Positions 24,797 through 33,799 of a DNA stretch of 64,000 nt are shown here, one piece after another. The position numbers and the translations under genes are program-made. Below the pieces are notes generated by a model. It worked only from the letters and a program-made list of their open reading frames with translations. It was not told where the DNA came from and made no database searches. The first letter of the stretch is position 1. The number at the start of each line of letters is the position of its first letter. The stretch comes from Polaribacter sp. SA4-10 (GTDB lineage Bacteria > Bacteroidota > Bacteroidia > Flavobacteriales > Flavobacteriaceae): contig NZ_CP019331.1 in NCBI RefSeq assembly GCF_002163835.1, positions 2,827,001-2,891,000 on the forward strand, given 5' to 3'.

Positions 24797-25567
24797 ATGA
24801 GTGTATCAAAGACTAAGACATTTTTACCTGCATTTTGTAAAACATTAGGAATATTATTTCTCTATATATTTTTAGGCCTTTTTATAGATAGTGCATATGT
24901 AGTAGAAAATTATCAAGATTTACAATGGTTAGCGAATCTAATAATGGTTGTGGTTTTTTCTATTATACTTTTTAAAGTAAATCCCAGAATTAGAGAGCAA
25001 ATGCTTTCTGCCGTTCTTATTGCTGTTGCAGGAGAATATGCATTCTCTTTGGGTTTAGGTATGTATACCTATAGGTTAGAAAATATACCTCATTATATTC
25101 CTATGGGTCATGCTTTAGTTTATGCAGGTGTATTGTATTTTACAAAGACGACCTATGTAAAAAAAAATTTAAAATTGCTAGAAAAAGTATGTACAGCTAT
25201 TGTAGTTTTATATGCGTCCTATTTTTTACTCTTTTCAATAGATGTTTTTGGTTTTATATTAACAGTCATAACACTATTATTTTTAAGAAATAGACCTAGA
25301 GAAAGATTATTTTATTTAGTCATGTTTTTATCAGTTGCTTATTTAGAAATAATTGGTACAAGTTTTGAATGCTGGTGGTGGCCAACAATCGCTTGGAATA
25401 AAATACCTTTTTTACCAAGTGCAAACCCACCAAGTGGAATTAGTTTTTTCTATTTTGGATTAGATTTAGGAACGTTATGGTTTTATAAACAGCGTCATAA
25501 AATAGCTTGGAAAAGAATGAAAAAAATTAGAGAAATTGGTTTAAAAAACTCTAATTATAGAAACTAA
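24797..25567 (+). CDS. Uncharacterised multi-spanning membrane protein (paralogue A)
   Basis: 256 residues with about seven hydrophobic segments and no family I can name. Striking conserved polar stretches lie between the helices: GEYAFSLGLGMYTYRLENIP, PMGHALVYAG, FECWWWP, SANPPSGISFFYF and QRHKIAWKRMKK. The same stretches occur in the protein at 55193-55954, so they probably form an active or binding site. Conserved Glu, His, Tyr and Trp within membrane segments point to a membrane enzyme. A loose resemblance in layout to carotenoid hydratases of the CruF type is possible but unproven. Cotranscribed with the geranylgeranyl-reductase-like gene. Confidence 0.8.
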   Translation: MSVSKTKTFLPAFCKTLGILFLYIFLGLFIDSAYVVENYQDLQWLANLIMVVVFSIILFKVNPRIREQMLSAVLIAVAGEYAFSLGLGMYTYRLENIPHYIPMGHALVYAGVLYFTKTTYVKKNLKLLEKVCTAIVVLYASYFLLFSIDVFGFILTVITLLFLRNRPRERLFYLVMFLSVAYLEIIGTSFECWWWPTIAWNKIPFLPSANPPSGISFFYFGLDLGTLWFYKQRHKIAWKRMKKIREIGLKNSNYRN

Positions 25568-25602
25568 AAAAAGAATACTTTCGTTATAAATATTATTCAA
25601 AC

Positions 25603-25610
25603 TACATTTG
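25603..25610 (+). promoter_or_regulatory. -7 promoter element for gldA
   Basis: TACATTTG fits TAnnTTTG and ends 4 bp before the gldA ATG, so transcription would start at or next to the start codon. The same 4-bp distance is seen before the histidine kinase at 18410. Confidence 0.55.
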
Positions 25611-25614
25611 TACA

Positions 25615-26511
25615 ATGTCAATAAAAGTTTCATCAGTTACTAAAGTTTACAAAAATCAAAAGGCATTAAATAATATTTCTTTCTCTGCGGATAAAGGACA
25701 GATTATAGGTTTTTTAGGGCCAAATGGTGCAGGAAAATCTACAATGATGAAAATCTTAACAGGTTTCATAAAACCTAATTCAGGTGAGGTTTTTATTGAT
25801 GAAATTAATGTTTTAGAAAACCCTATTGAAGCTCAAAAAGTAATTGGTTATTTGCCAGAACAAAATCCTTTATATACAGATATGTATGTAAGAGAATATT
25901 TGCAATTTCAAGCATCAATTTTTAAAATTGATAAAAATGAAATTGAAAAATGTATTGAAAAAGTAGGCTTAACTGTTGAAGCTCATAAAAAAATAAGTCA
26001 ATTATCTAAAGGGTATAAGCAAAGAGTTGGTTTAGCAGCAGCAATTTTACACAATCCAAAAGTATTAATTTTAGATGAACCTACAACGGGTTTAGATCCT
26101 AATCAATTAGTGGAAATTAGAGCATTAATAAAAGAATTAGGGAAGGATAAAACGGTGCTTTTTTCTACACATATTATGCAAGAAGTAGAAGCAGTTTGTG
26201 ATCGTGTAATCATTATTAAAAAAGGAGAAATTCTTGTTGATAAAAAATTAGCTGAACTAAAAGAAAACAATCAGCAAACAATAGAAGTAACTTTTGATTA
26301 TAAGATTGAAGAGCAATTTGTAAAAAGGTTAGCAAACGTAGTTTCGTATAAAAATAATTACGATAATACGTGGTACATTACCTTTGAAAGTGAAGAAGAT
26401 ATGCGTCCAAAAATATTTGATTTTGCGCAAGAAAACGGATTAAAAATCCTTGGATTAAATGCTCAAAATAAAAATTTAGAAACGCTATTTAGAGAAGTTA
26501 CAACTTCTTAG
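25615..26511 (+). CDS. gldA: Gliding motility ABC transporter ATP-binding subunit GldA
   Basis: 298 residues. Walker A GPNGAGKSTMMK, Q loop in YLPEQNPLYTDM, signature LSKGYKQRVG, Walker B VLILDEPTTGLDP and switch His in FSTHIMQEVEAV. The C-terminal 80 residues form the extra domain typical of GldA. With GldF and GldG it forms an ABC transporter required for gliding in many Flavobacteriia; gldFG are usually elsewhere in the genome, as appears here. The assignment to GldA rather than another ABC ATPase rests on overall sequence and organism. Confidence 0.85.
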   Translation: MSIKVSSVTKVYKNQKALNNISFSADKGQIIGFLGPNGAGKSTMMKILTGFIKPNSGEVFIDEINVLENPIEAQKVIGYLPEQNPLYTDMYVREYLQFQASIFKIDKNEIEKCIEKVGLTVEAHKKISQLSKGYKQRVGLAAAILHNPKVLILDEPTTGLDPNQLVEIRALIKELGKDKTVLFSTHIMQEVEAVCDRVIIIKKGEILVDKKLAELKENNQQTIEVTFDYKIEEQFVKRLANVVSYKNNYDNTWYITFESEEDMRPKIFDFAQENGLKILGLNAQNKNLETLFREVTTS

Positions 26512-26531
26512 TCAAAGGCTTTTTTTATTGA

Positions 26532-27203
26532 TTATATATCGTTTAAATACTCAAAAGCTTCAAAAAGAGTAGGAAATGCGATTACACTTCCAGCATCTTT
26601 TAATTCTTTTTCAGAGTGTACCGTTAAAATACCTATAGGTTTCATGCCTGCTAATTTTGCAGCTGTTGTTCCTGTTAAGCTGTCTTCAAAAACCCAAATA
26701 TTATTAAAATCATTTTCTAAAAAACCCAATGCTTTGGCTAAAGTAATATAAGCTTCTGGCGAAGGTTTTGGTTTTTCATAATCTTCTACACCAAAAACAG
26801 TTGTAAAGTTTAAGTTTAAATGATGAATGCTGTTTTTTAGAAACAATTTGGTAGCGTTACTGGCTATTCCGTAAGGAATATTTTTCTCTGTTAAAAAGTT
26901 GGTGATTTCAAAAACGCCAGGTAAAACTTTAGGTTTTGTAAAATTAATATCTAAATGGTTATCCTTTAGAAAAAACAACGCTTCAGCTTGTTCTTCTTTA
27001 CCAATTACGCTACAAAAATGTGCCGCAATTATAAGTGGAGATTTCCCTGTACAACTCTTTGGGAAAGGAATTATTTCAGTATCAAATAATTCTTTAAAAG
27101 CAGATTTCCAAGCGGTATAATGGCTATTGAAACTATCTACTACAACTCCGTCAAAATCAAATAAAATTCCTTTAGGCAACATGTTAATTGTGGCTTTTTT
27201 CAT
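26532..27203 (-). CDS. HAD-superfamily phosphatase (beta-PGM-like)
   Basis: 223 residues. Motif I GILFDFDGVVVDS has the nucleophile and acid Asp pair, motif II is IASNATK, motif III Lys is in EKPKPSPEAY, motif IV is VFEDSLTGTTAAK. The cap is of the small helical type found in beta-phosphoglucomutase and sugar phosphatases. Substrate unknown. The first start overlaps the preceding gene by 20 bp; a second ATG (residue 8, MLPKGI) would nearly remove the overlap and may be the real start. Possibly coupled to the lactone oxidase upstream. Confidence 0.88.
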   Translation of the reverse strand: MKKATINMLPKGILFDFDGVVVDSFNSHYTAWKSAFKELFDTEIIPFPKSCTGKSPLIIAAHFCSVIGKEEQAEALFFLKDNHLDINFTKPKVLPGVFEITNFLTEKNIPYGIASNATKLFLKNSIHHLNLNFTTVFGVEDYEKPKPSPEAYITLAKALGFLENDFNNIWVFEDSLTGTTAAKLAGMKPIGILTVHSEKELKDAGSVIAFPTLFEAFEYLNDI

Positions 27204-28497
27204 TAAATAATTGAGTTAAATATGGGTTCAGAAATTTGTTAGTTGGATCCATTTTTTTTCTTAAAACTTTAAAATCTTCCCATTTGCTGTAAACTTTAGA
27301 TAATTCCGCGTCTTTCGCTGCAAAACGTTTTCCCCAATGAGGTTTTCCTCCATATTTTAGAAAAACTTTCTCAATACTTTTAAAAGCTTCGTAAGTTTCT
27401 GCTGTAGCTGCATTTCTAGAAACACAACCCATGGTTACCATATCTTCGTTGCAAGCATAACTTAGCCATGAGGAGTCTTTTTGTATAAAGCGCACATCCA
27501 TTGGGATATGAATAAAAGATTTGTTGGACCATTTATTGATTTCAGTTTTCAGTTCTTCAAATACTTTTGGGAATTTATCCAATCCGATTGTCCATTCTGA
27601 TAGTTCTATTGTAGACCCTCTAGATTTGGTCACTGTTGCCTGATATAAAGAGCCCTTGTGTTCTTTCTTAGAGCTAAAAAAAGCTTTGAATAATATTTTA
27701 TTAGCAATAGCAGTCATCCAAGGATACACATGTGAATATTTGTACAATACCTTAGAGGCTGTTCTCCTATGCTTTAAGTACTTAGGTCCAAGTTTTTCTG
27801 TAATATTAGCATCTGGATCTATTTTATCTCCTGTAATTACATAGCCGTGGTCTGTATGAGGTAGCCATAAAATTCTTAGAAAATCATGTTTTTTTAGGCG
27901 CTCTTGAATTTTTGGCAGCCATTCAGCGTCATTTTCTGGACCTTCTTTTACATGCAAGGTGTATATCGGCTCACATTTAAAAGTGATTTCAGAGAGTGCT
28001 CCTAAAACACCAAGGGATACGCGAACCGCATCTATTAATGGATCTTCTGAAGTTACTTTTTTAAGTGTTCCATCTGCTAACACGATACTACATTCCGTTA
28101 CGTATTCAGAAAGTAGCTTTCCACTTGTTCCGTGTGTACCCGTTGCCAATGCACCCCCAAGAGTAATGGTGTTAATATCTGGTAAACATGGAATACACCA
28201 ACCTTTAGATTCAATAGCTTCTAACAAATCTCCTAAGATCACACCTGATTGTGCCGTAATTGTCAGTGCATCGTCATCGTATGAAAGTATTTTATTGTAG
28301 GATGTCATATCCACCAAAGTTGGCACACCAGAAGCAATATCTGCTGAAGATTGTTTGGTTCCGAAAAATTTAATTTTGTCTGATTCTCTTATAATTTCTT
28401 GTAATTCTTTTTCAGAAGTAATACTATAAAGAGATTTATAGTTGTATTTAATGTTGTCGTTCCAACTTGCCCAAACACCATTTTTATTTTGTTTCAT
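27184..28497 (-). CDS. FAD-linked sugar-1,4-lactone / alditol oxidase
   Basis: 437 residues. The N-terminal FAD_binding_4 domain includes ALTITAQSGVILGDLLEAI, CLPDINTITLGGALATGTHG (the His is the usual covalent FAD attachment site) and ELSKVYSKWEDFKVLRKKMD near the C-terminus belongs to the arabinono-lactone oxidase domain. Related enzymes oxidise alditols, L-gulono- or D-arabinono-lactones. The downstream HAD phosphatase could supply a dephosphorylated sugar or alditol (inference). A -7 element TATTTTTG (minus strand, 28518-28525) lies 20 bp upstream. Confidence 0.88.
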   Translation of the reverse strand: MKQNKNGVWASWNDNIKYNYKSLYSITSEKELQEIIRESDKIKFFGTKQSSADIASGVPTLVDMTSYNKILSYDDDALTITAQSGVILGDLLEAIESKGWCIPCLPDINTITLGGALATGTHGTSGKLLSEYVTECSIVLADGTLKKVTSEDPLIDAVRVSLGVLGALSEITFKCEPIYTLHVKEGPENDAEWLPKIQERLKKHDFLRILWLPHTDHGYVITGDKIDPDANITEKLGPKYLKHRRTASKVLYKYSHVYPWMTAIANKILFKAFFSSKKEHKGSLYQATVTKSRGSTIELSEWTIGLDKFPKVFEELKTEINKWSNKSFIHIPMDVRFIQKDSSWLSYACNEDMVTMGCVSRNAATAETYEAFKSIEKVFLKYGGKPHWGKRFAAKDAELSKVYSKWEDFKVLRKKMDPTNKFLNPYLTQLFNEKSHN

Positions 28498-28517
28498 CTA
28501 TTTGTATAAATATTAAA

Positions 28518-28525
28518 CAAAAATA
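28518..28525 (-). promoter_or_regulatory. -7 promoter element for the lactone oxidase / HAD pair
   Basis: TATTTTTG on the minus strand, 20 bp before the ATG at 28497. Confidence 0.5.
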
Positions 28526-28578
28526 AGTAATATTTTTTTTCTTAAGCACTTAATTTGTTTTATTCTACTATTGAAGAA

Positions 28579-31500
28579 TCAATTTAGCTTATAATTAATT
28601 TGCTGACTTTCTAAAGTTGATAAAAATTCATTTGAAATTTTAATCTTAGTATTTCTACTTGGTAAACTAACTTCAATTTCTTCCTTAAGATCCCAAATTG
28701 TAAAAGTTAGAGATTGTTTTCCAGGATTATTTTTTAAGATACTTTCTAAATTTAGAATTGTTTTTTCATTTACATCTTTTAACGGAAGTTTGATGGTCAC
28801 TTTTTTACACATTTCATCCATAATGTCATGTAAGAGTTTAAAGTCTGTGAATTTTAATCTTGGTTCACCTTTAACACCCTCTTTATTTGTCCAACCTGGT
28901 TGAATTGTAGAGCGAACATATAAGAATGAATTAGGGACTAAAAAGTGTTTGAATTTTAAATATTCTTCACCAAAAATTCTAAATTCATTACTGTCTCCAT
29001 AATCTTCAATAGTAAATAATGCCCAACCTTTTCCTGCTTTAGAAACTCGATGCTGAACATCTGTAATAATACCTGCAAAAGATAAATTCAAGTTTACATA
29101 TTTTGCAAGATCATCTTTAAAATGTTTTAAAGTGGCGTTGCAAAATTTAATTTCATTTTTAAAATCATCTAAAGGATGCGCAGAAATATAAATTCCAATT
29201 ACTTCTTTTTCTTGGGATAATAACTCCATGTTTCCCCAGGTTTCACATTCAGGAATATCTGGTTCTGGAAATTGAACAGTAGAAGCATCACCAAACATAG
29301 ATACTTGTGATGAGTTTTCATTTTCTTGATATTTACTTCCAAACTTCATAGCGCGCTCTAGGAAAGTCAAACCTTTTTCATCCGTATGAAAATATTGCGC
29401 TCTATGGGTATCCTCAAAAGAATCGAAAGCACCCGCTTTTATTAAACTATCAAACGATTTTTTATTTGCAGCACGTAAATCTACCCGTTTTGCCAAATCA
29501 AAAATGGAAGTATAATTTCCGTTTTCTTCTCTTTCCTTGATAATAGCTCTTACTGCCGATGCGCCAACACCTTTAACTGCTGCCATTCCAAAACGAACTG
29601 CGCCTTCTTTGTTTACAGAAAATTTTAAAAAAGATTCATTTAAATCTGGACCAAAAACTTCTAATCCCATTCGCCTACATTCTTCCATAAAGAAGGAAAC
29701 GGCTTTAATATCTTTCATATTATTAGAAAGTACAGAAGCCATATATTCTGCAGGATAATGTGCTTTTAAATAGGCAGTTTGATACGCAATCCACGCATAA
29801 CAAGTAGAGTGAGATTTGTTAAAGGCATAACTTGCAAAGGCCTCCCAATCTTTCCAGATTTTTTCTAATTTTTCTGGATTATGACCTTTTGCAGCAGCTT
29901 GTTCTACAAATTTTGGTTTCATTTTATCCAGTACTGCAATTTGTTTTTTACCCATTGCTTTACGCAAAACATCGGCTTCACCTTTGGTAAAATCGGCTAG
30001 TTTTTGCGATAAAAGCATTACTTGCTCTTGGTATACTGTAATTCCGTATGTTTCTGCCAAATATTCTTCCATGGCAGGTAAATCGTATTCTATATCTTCT
30101 GTTCCGTGTTTTCTATTAATAAAAGACGGAATATATTCCATTGGTCCCGGTCTGTATAATGCATTCATTGCAATTAAATCGGCAAAAACGGTTGGCTTTA
30201 AAGAGCGCATGTGCTTTTGCATTCCTGGAGATTCATATTGAAAAATACCAACTGTTTCTCCTTTTTGGAAAAGCTCATACGTTTTTACATCATCTAAAGG
30301 AAAAGTCTCTGGATCTAAATCAACATCGTGTTTTGCTTTTACAATTTTAACGGTATCTTTAATTAAAGTCAGCGTTTTTAATCCCAAGAAATCCATTTTT
30401 AATAAACCTGCGTCTTCTACAACAGAGTTATCAAATTGGGTAACATACATGTCGGAATCTTTTGCCAATGCAACAGGCACATAGTTGGTAATATCACCTG
30501 GTGTAATAATTACTCCACACGCATGAATACCTGTATTTCTAACAGAACCCTCTAAAATGGTGGCTTTATTTATAGTTTCTGCGGCTAAATCATTTCCATA
30601 AGAAATGGTTTTTAACTCTTCAACTAGTTGTTTTTCTTCGGCTCTTAAGCCAGCAACTTTTCCTTTACTTTTGGCATCTTCACCAAAGATGTTTTTAAGT
30701 TTTATGAGCGGAATAAGCTTTGCAATTCTATCTGCTTCAAAAAGTGGTAAATCTAAAACTCTGGCAGTATCTCTAATAGAGGATTTTGCAGCCATGGTTC
30801 CGTAGGTAATAATTTGCGCAACTTGATTTGCACCATATTTATTAATTACATAATCCATAACTCTTCCACGACCTTCATCATCAAAATCAATATCGATATC
30901 GGGCATGGAAACACGCTCAGGATTTAAGAAACGCTCAAAAAGTAAATCGTATTTAATTGGATCTATATTTGTAATCCAAAGACAGAATGCAACTACAGAA
31001 CCTGCGGCAGAACCACGACCAGGACCCACAGCAACATCCATTTTTCTCGCTTCACGAATAAAATCTTCCACAATTAAGAAATAACCAGGATATCCTGTTT
31101 TTTCAATTACCGAAAGCTCAAAATCTAAACGTTCTTTGATAGATGCTGTAATTTCTCCATATCGTTTTTTAGCGCCTACAAAAGTTAAGTGTTTTAAGAA
31201 ATTATTTTCCCCACGTTTTCCTTTATCTTCTTCGTCTTGTACATCTTTAAATTCTTCAGGAATATCAAAAGCAGGTAATAAAACATCACGTGCCAATGTA
31301 AAAATTTCAATTTTATCTACAATTTCTTGAATATTGATGATGGCTTCAGGTAAATCTGCAAAGAGCGTTTTCATCTCTGCTGTAGATTTAAAATAATACT
31401 CATTATTTGGTAAGCCATATCTATAACCACGACCTTTTCCTATAGGAGTAGCCTGTTTTTCACCATCCTTTACACATAATAAAATATCATGTGCATTCGA

Positions 31501-32916
31501 GTCTTTTCGCTCTAAATAGAAGGTGTTATTTGTAGCAATAACTTTAATATTATGGTTTTTAGAAAACTTTAATAAAGTTTCATTTACAATATTTTCGTCT
31601 TGTTGATTATGACGCATCAACTCAATATAAAAGTCATCTTTAAATTCCTCTTTCCACCAAAGCAAAGCTTCTTCAGCTTGTTTTTCTCCAAGGTTTAAAA
31701 TTTTACTTGGAACTTCACCATTTAAATTCCCCGTTAAAACAATAATATCTTCTTTGTATTTTTTGATGACCTCTCTATCAATTCTTGGAACGTAATAGAA
31801 TCCATCAACAAAAGCAATGGAAGACATTTTTGCTAAATTATGATACCCTTTTTTATTTTTTGCTAATAAAACAACTTGATAACCATTGTCTTTTTGCGAT
31901 TTATTTTTATGATCTCCACAAATATTAAACTCACAACCAACAATTGGTTTCATAGGAGTTTCTGCCGTTTTATTATGATTTAAAATAGCGCTTACAAAAT
32001 GAAAAGAAGCCATCATATTTGCAGTATCTGTCATGGCAACTGCAGGCATATTGTCTTTTGCTGCCGCTTTTACAATATTACCAATTTGCATGGTAGATTG
32101 TAAAACAGAAAATTGTGTGTGATTGTGTAAATGTGAAAATTGAACATTTTCTAATTCAGCTAAACCATCTGAAGTAGATATTGTTTCTTTAGTGTCTTTT
32201 AATTTATCAAGACGTTTTCTTATTTTATCACTTTCTTTTTTAAGGTTGATGTGTTTTAAACCAATTACCTGAATCGGTTTTGGGTTTGCTTCAGAGAAAT
32301 TTTTGAAATAATCTGCCTCAACATCTAATTGTTCTTTGGTGAATTCTCTTAAACGAATTAATTCTAAAAAACAACGTGTTGTTGCCTCAACATCTGCCGT
32401 TGCATTATGTGCCTCCCCAAAACCAGTTCCAAATAAATGATTGTGTAATTCTGTTAATGTTGGTAGTTTAAATTTTCCTCCACGACCTCCAGGAATCTGA
32501 CACATTAATGCCGTTTTTTCTGTACACGTATCAAGAACTGGAAGGGAAATCATTTTATTTTCTACGCCTAATCTATGGAACTCACATCCCATAATATTAA
32601 GGTCGAAATTTAAATTCTGACCAACAATAAATTTTGTTCTACCTAAAACTTCATTAAACTTAGTTAAACATTCATCTAAAGAAATTCCTTGTTCAGCCGC
32701 CAATTCAGTAGAAATACCATGAATTCTTTCTGCATCATAAGGAATATTAAAATTATCTGGTTTTATTAGAAAATCGTTGTGTTCTAGAACGTTTCCCATT
32801 TCATCATGTAATTGCCATGCAATTTGAATACACCTAGGCCAGTTGTCTGTGTCTGTTATTGGAGCATTCCAACTTTTAGGTAAACCTGTAGTTTCTGTAT
32901 CAAAAATTAAGTACAT
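28579..32916 (-). CDS. dnaE: DNA polymerase III alpha subunit with N-terminal exonuclease domain
   Basis: 1445 residues, longer than the classical 1160 because of a DnaQ-like DEDDh exonuclease at 1-190 (FDTETTGLP, VGQNLNFDLNIM, HNATADVEATT). The PHP domain begins near 255 (HLHNHTQFSVLQ), the catalytic palm contains GPGRGSAAGSVVAF and PDIDIDFDDEGR, and helix-hairpin-helix and OB regions follow. It is the main replicative polymerase; the fused exonuclease is a known feature of many Bacteroidota DnaE proteins and may provide proofreading in cis. Single gene on the minus strand, divergent from rpsP. Confidence 0.97.
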   Translation of the reverse strand: MYLIFDTETTGLPKSWNAPITDTDNWPRCIQIAWQLHDEMGNVLEHNDFLIKPDNFNIPYDAERIHGISTELAAEQGISLDECLTKFNEVLGRTKFIVGQNLNFDLNIMGCEFHRLGVENKMISLPVLDTCTEKTALMCQIPGGRGGKFKLPTLTELHNHLFGTGFGEAHNATADVEATTRCFLELIRLREFTKEQLDVEADYFKNFSEANPKPIQVIGLKHINLKKESDKIRKRLDKLKDTKETISTSDGLAELENVQFSHLHNHTQFSVLQSTMQIGNIVKAAAKDNMPAVAMTDTANMMASFHFVSAILNHNKTAETPMKPIVGCEFNICGDHKNKSQKDNGYQVVLLAKNKKGYHNLAKMSSIAFVDGFYYVPRIDREVIKKYKEDIIVLTGNLNGEVPSKILNLGEKQAEEALLWWKEEFKDDFYIELMRHNQQDENIVNETLLKFSKNHNIKVIATNNTFYLERKDSNAHDILLCVKDGEKQATPIGKGRGYRYGLPNNEYYFKSTAEMKTLFADLPEAIINIQEIVDKIEIFTLARDVLLPAFDIPEEFKDVQDEEDKGKRGENNFLKHLTFVGAKKRYGEITASIKERLDFELSVIEKTGYPGYFLIVEDFIREARKMDVAVGPGRGSAAGSVVAFCLWITNIDPIKYDLLFERFLNPERVSMPDIDIDFDDEGRGRVMDYVINKYGANQVAQIITYGTMAAKSSIRDTARVLDLPLFEADRIAKLIPLIKLKNIFGEDAKSKGKVAGLRAEEKQLVEELKTISYGNDLAAETINKATILEGSVRNTGIHACGVIITPGDITNYVPVALAKDSDMYVTQFDNSVVEDAGLLKMDFLGLKTLTLIKDTVKIVKAKHDVDLDPETFPLDDVKTYELFQKGETVGIFQYESPGMQKHMRSLKPTVFADLIAMNALYRPGPMEYIPSFINRKHGTEDIEYDLPAMEEYLAETYGITVYQEQVMLLSQKLADFTKGEADVLRKAMGKKQIAVLDKMKPKFVEQAAAKGHNPEKLEKIWKDWEAFASYAFNKSHSTCYAWIAYQTAYLKAHYPAEYMASVLSNNMKDIKAVSFFMEECRRMGLEVFGPDLNESFLKFSVNKEGAVRFGMAAVKGVGASAVRAIIKEREENGNYTSIFDLAKRVDLRAANKKSFDSLIKAGAFDSFEDTHRAQYFHTDEKGLTFLERAMKFGSKYQENENSSQVSMFGDASTVQFPEPDIPECETWGNMELLSQEKEVIGIYISAHPLDDFKNEIKFCNATLKHFKDDLAKYVNLNLSFAGIITDVQHRVSKAGKGWALFTIEDYGDSNEFRIFGEEYLKFKHFLVPNSFLYVRSTIQPGWTNKEGVKGEPRLKFTDFKLLHDIMDEMCKKVTIKLPLKDVNEKTILNLESILKNNPGKQSLTFTIWDLKEEIEVSLPSRNTKIKISNEFLSTLESQQINYKLN

Positions 32917-33043
32917 TATTGGGTGTAAATGTTGAAGTGTTTAACTGTTTAATTGTGTTGTAAAAATAGGTATTTTTGAATAGAATTTAGGATGAAGTTA
33001 TTAACTATTGTTCATTGAAAAAGGATTTGTCTTTGTTTGGGCA

Positions 33044-33118
33044 CCGTTAGGGATAGAGCGGTTTGTTTGAGCTCCTCGAAGAGAGCCAGTAGCGAAAGCC
33101 CGACCCTTGTGGTAACGG
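33044..33118. repeat. Structured intergenic element (REP-like or small RNA)
   Basis: Outer stem CCGTTA / TAACGG (33044-33049, 33113-33118), continued by GGG/CCC, enclosing GATAGAGCGG, a GAGCTC-containing inner hairpin and AGTAGCGAAAGCCCGACCC. Much more GC rich than its surroundings. Elements with the same core (GATAG...GCGAAAGCCCGACCC) are familiar between genes in Flavobacteria. A degenerate relative lies at 49409-49433. Whether it is transcribed is unknown. Confidence 0.55.
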
Positions 33119-33139
33119 CATAAATATCTTTAAAACGAA

Positions 33140-33171
33140 TTGTTTTTGTGTTAAATTAATTTGTATATTTG
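33140..33171 (+). promoter_or_regulatory. rpsP promoter
   Basis: TTG at 33140-33142, 21-bp spacer, TATATTTG at 33164-33171 followed by CG: a good match to the Bacteroidota housekeeping promoter. The predicted start is about 65 bp before rpsP. Confidence 0.75.
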
Positions 33172-33177
33172 CGCCCA

Positions 33178-33224
33178 CTTACTACGAGATGGTAAGATTA
33201 TTAATAATAAAGGTCGAGAACCTT
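33178..33224 (+). promoter_or_regulatory. rpsP leader with two small hairpins
   Basis: CTTAC/GTAAG (33178-33196) and AAGGT/ACCTT with loop CGAGA (33210-33224) lie in the predicted 5' untranslated region. They could be a ribosomal protein control structure, but the stems are short (5 bp each). Confidence 0.35.
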
Positions 33225-33240
33225 AATAAATTAACAAATT

Positions 33241-33780
33241 ATGTCTGTAAAGATTAGATTACAAAGACACGGTAAAAAAGGGAAACCATTCTATTGGATC
33301 GTTGCCGCTGATGCTCGTGCAAAAAGAGATGGTAAATACTTAGAAAAAATAGGTACTTACAATCCTAACGTAAACCCTGCAGTTATCGAATTAGATATTG
33401 ATAAAGCTGTAGAATGGTTACAAGATGGTGCACAACCAACTGATACTGCAAAAAACATTTTATCTTACAAAGGTGCAATGTTAAAAAACCATTTAGTTGG
33501 TGGTATTAGAAAAGGTGCTTTAACTCAAGAGCAAGCAGATGTAAAGTTTGCAGCTTGGTTAGAAGAAAAAGCAACGAAAGTTTCTGATAAAGAAGCTGGA
33601 TTATCTAAAGCACAATCTGATGCGAAAGCAGCAGCATTTGCAGCAGAGAAAGCAGTAAACGAAGCAAGAATTGAAGCAGCTAAGCCAGTTGTTGAAGAGG
33701 TTGCTGAGGTTGCAGTTGAAGAAGCGGTTGAGGCGGCTCCTGAAACAATTGATGATGTAGCAGCAAAAGCAGCAGAATAA
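33241..33780 (+). CDS. rpsP: 30S ribosomal protein S16
   Basis: 179 residues. The conserved S16 core occupies about 1-80 (MSVKIRLQRHGKKGKPFYWI, ADARAKRDGKYLEKIGTYNP). It is followed by an Ala/Glu-rich low-complexity extension of about 95 residues (AKAAAFAAEKAVNEARIEAAK), typical of Bacteroidota S16 and absent in most other bacteria. First gene of an rpsP-rimM-tRNA-Ser unit. Confidence 0.97.
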   Translation: MSVKIRLQRHGKKGKPFYWIVAADARAKRDGKYLEKIGTYNPNVNPAVIELDIDKAVEWLQDGAQPTDTAKNILSYKGAMLKNHLVGGIRKGALTQEQADVKFAAWLEEKATKVSDKEAGLSKAQSDAKAAAFAAEKAVNEARIEAAKPVVEEVAEVAVEEAVEAAPETIDDVAAKAAE

Positions 33781-33799
33781 AAACTAAATTTATACGAAT

